From NCBI GenBank assembly GCA_910579055.1, contig CAJTSU010000038.1, positions 1 to 24,369 of the forward strand: a DNA stretch of 24,369 bases, given 5' to 3'. The position numbers and the translations under genes were made by a program. Under the pieces are notes generated by a model. That model had not been told where the DNA came from and ran no database searches. It worked only from the letters and a program-made list of their open reading frames with translations. Positions 22,821 to 24,369 of this stretch are shown in pieces (the first letter of the stretch is position 1; the number at the start of each line of letters is the position of its first letter). Origin of the DNA: an uncultured Mailhella sp. (GTDB taxonomy: Bacteria > Desulfobacterota > Desulfovibrionia > Desulfovibrionales > Desulfovibrionaceae).

Positions 22821-24191
22821 ATGGCTTCATCTCGTGAACGTCTGGCAAGCCGCCTGGGCTTTCTTCTGCTTTCGGCCGGGTGCGCCATCGGCCTCGGCAA
22901 TGTATGGCGCTTTCCCTGGATTACCGGGCAGTACGGCGGCGCGTGGTTCGTGCTGATTTATCTGTTCTTTTTATTGGCGGTCGGCTTGCCGATCATGGTG
23001 ATGGAGTTTTCCGTGGGGCGGGCTTCCCGTCACAATATGGGCCGGGCCTTTCACATCCTGGAACCTGCCGGGACAACATGGCACGCTTTCGGCTGGTTCA
23101 GCCTGGTGGGCAGTTATCTGCTGATGATGTTCTATATGCCCGTGGCAGGCTGGATGCTGGCCTACTGTTATCATATGGGCGTGGGCAGTCTGGCTTTGCC
23201 TCCCGAACAGGTGGGGGCCTTTTTCGGGAATATGCTGGGCGATCCCGCGGGCATGACATTTTGGGCGGCCATAGTGTTGTTGTGCGGTTTTGGGGTGTGC
23301 TGGTTCGGCGTGCGCAACGGGCTGGAGCGCGTGGTGAAGATCATGATGGTGGGGCTTCTGCTGATCATGATCGGCCTGACGCTTCGGGCCGTGACCCTGG
23401 ACGGCGCAAGCGAAGGCTTGGCCTTCTACCTTGCTCCGGACTGGAGCCGTATCGAAAAGGCGGGCATCCTCAACGTGATCAGCGCGGCCATGAATCAGGC
23501 GTTTTTTACCCTGAGCCTGGGTATCGGGGCGATGATGATTTTCGGCAGTTACCTGGACAACCGGCGGAACCTGACCGGAGAATCCATGTTCATTGTGGGG
23601 CTGGATACCTTTGTGGCCCTGACTTCCGGCCTGATTATCTTCCCGGCCTGTTTTGCCTTTGGCGTGCAGCCGGACAGCGGCCCCGGCCTGGTATTCATCA
23701 CCTTGCCCAATATTTTTAATCAGATGCCCATGGGCACGCTGTGGGGCAGTCTGTTCTTCGTGTTCATGAGCTGCGCCGCGCTGTCCACTGTGATTGCCGT
23801 GGTGGAGAACATCATATCCTACAGCATGGACGTATGGGGCTGGAGCCGGAAAAAATCCATTGCCGTACACGGCGTGCTGCTGGCCCTGCTCATGATGCCC
23901 TGTATTCTGGGCTTTAACGTATGGTCGGCTGTCGCTCCGTTCGGCAAGGGCAGTGTTATTATGGATCTGGAAGATTTTCTTATCAGCAACAACATGCTTC
24001 CGCTCGGGTCGCTGATTGTGCTGTTGTTCTGCACCAGCCGCCGCGGCTGGGGCTGGAGCAATTTTCTGACGGAGGCCGACAAGGGAGAAGGGCCGAAATT
24101 CCCCCGCGCGGTGCGCGCCTATCTGACCTGGGTGCTTCCCCTTATGGTGCTTTTTCTGTTCGTGCAGGGATATATCGGCAAGTTCTTCTAG
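22821..24191 (+). CDS. Neurotransmitter:sodium symporter family transporter, paralogue 3
   Basis: 456 aa, start ATG 22821 with AAGGAG upstream. The first 30 residues are almost the same as in paralogue 2 (RERLASRLGFLLLSAGCAIG). GLGNVWRFP is at 24-32. The NSS core follows: LPIMVMEFSVGRASRHNMG, SLVGSYLLMMFYMPVAGWML, AAMNQAFFTLSLGIGAMMIF, GLDTFVALTSGLIIFPACF, and FMSCAALSTVIAVVENIISY. Some internal stretches, such as LALPPEQVGAFFG and FGWFSLVGSYLLMMFY, match paralogue 1 rather than 2, so the three genes form a mosaic family. It is a Na+-coupled transporter, probably for an amino-acid-like substrate. The gene is complete and ends 178 bases before the window edge. Confidence 0.88.
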   Translation: MASSRERLASRLGFLLLSAGCAIGLGNVWRFPWITGQYGGAWFVLIYLFFLLAVGLPIMVMEFSVGRASRHNMGRAFHILEPAGTTWHAFGWFSLVGSYLLMMFYMPVAGWMLAYCYHMGVGSLALPPEQVGAFFGNMLGDPAGMTFWAAIVLLCGFGVCWFGVRNGLERVVKIMMVGLLLIMIGLTLRAVTLDGASEGLAFYLAPDWSRIEKAGILNVISAAMNQAFFTLSLGIGAMMIFGSYLDNRRNLTGESMFIVGLDTFVALTSGLIIFPACFAFGVQPDSGPGLVFITLPNIFNQMPMGTLWGSLFFVFMSCAALSTVIAVVENIISYSMDVWGWSRKKSIAVHGVLLALLMMPCILGFNVWSAVAPFGKGSVIMDLEDFLISNNMLPLGSLIVLLFCTSRRGWGWSNFLTEADKGEGPKFPRAVRAYLTWVLPLMVLFLFVQGYIGKFF

Positions 24192-24234
24192 AGCATGACC
24201 GTGTTGCGGCATGGTGTTGATATCCTTACCCAGC

Positions 24235-24275
24235 ATCATGCAATGTTGAATGTGAAGTGTTCAACATTGTATGAT
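24235..24275 (+). terminator. Large hairpin after NSS 3
   Basis: ATCATGCAATGTTGAA (24235-24250) pairs with 24260-24275 in 16 positions, with a single G-T wobble and a 9-base loop. A second perfect hairpin, AGAGCATTT/AAATGCTCT (24293-24301 and 24310-24318), follows. Neither has a clear T-run. They may end the NSS transcript or stabilise its 3' end. Confidence 0.5.
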
Positions 24276-24324
24276 ACCGGTACTGCCGTTTTAGAGCATT
24301 TTGTCATTGAAATGCTCTCGTAGT

Positions 24325-24340
24325 CGAGCGGAGCGAGGCT
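24325..24340 (+). repeat. Short repeat CGAGCGGAGCGAGGCT
   Basis: Matches CGAGCGTAGCGAGCCT at 9259-9274 in 14 of 16 bases. The window then ends in CCGTAAAGCG, which also occurs just before repeat copy B2 (from 22626), so another hairpin-repeat copy may start here and run out of the window. Confidence 0.45.
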
Positions 24341-24369
24341 CATCTCTGCTCTCCTTATCCGTAAAGCGC

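Noticed and set aside
22971..24239. Minus-strand frame opposite NSS 3, and a similar one opposite NSS 2
   Set aside because: Both are His/Gln/Gly-rich shadows of transmembrane genes. Their similarity to each other only reflects the paralogues.

Overview
The window is high in GC, gene-dense and free of rRNA, tRNA and CRISPR signals. It reads like a chromosomal segment of an anaerobic Gram-negative bacterium. The best guess is the Desulfovibrionaceae (Desulfovibrio/Bilophila-type). This rests on an AprB/AprA-like ferredoxin plus flavoprotein pair, a TRAP transporter with a GntR regulator, a MenA-type menaquinone prenyltransferase, several neurotransmitter:sodium symporter (NSS) paralogues and two lipoproteins with clear lipoboxes. 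The assignment is an inference from gene content; no database search was possible.

Layout. (1) 1-3590, plus strand: the tail of a MoxR AAA+ ATPase, a DUF58 protein, a SpoIIM-like membrane protein and an RDD membrane protein. Their ends overlap, so they form one operon, and it ends in strong hairpins. (2) 3669-4436, minus strand: a lone multi-pass membrane protein with its own candidate promoter and a palindromic operator candidate. (3) 4785-7800, plus strand: a lipoprotein, a secreted TPR-like protein and a small unknown protein joined by ATGA overlaps, then menA. (4) 7766-9157, minus strand: a ClC-type chloride/proton exchanger that overlaps the end of menA. (5) 9440-10873, plus strand: NSS symporter 1. 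(6) 11055-16931, plus strand: gntR, dctP, a fused dctQM, a two-cluster ferredoxin and an AprA-like FAD protein. This is the most unusual unit in the window. It looks like an uptake-plus-redox module for an unknown small molecule. (7) 17018-20583, minus strand: a hybrid histidine kinase followed by a solute-binding lipoprotein with no ABC permease nearby, probably a sensory pair. (8) 20584-24369: a hairpin-rich, repeat-containing intergenic region and two tandem NSS symporters (2 and 3) that share their 5' leader as well as their coding sequence.

How the parts may work together. The GntR/UTRA regulator probably controls the TRAP-redox operon in response to the transported compound. The TRAP system would bring the substrate in. 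The cytoplasmic flavoprotein, which has no signal peptide, and its 2x[4Fe-4S] partner would then oxidise or reduce it. DctP lacks the arginine that usually binds a substrate carboxylate, and the flavoprotein resembles but does not match APS reductase, so the substrate is open. The kinase and binding-protein pair may sense a different periplasmic solute. The three NSS symporters carry glycine where amine transporters carry aspartate, which points to amino-acid-like substrates.
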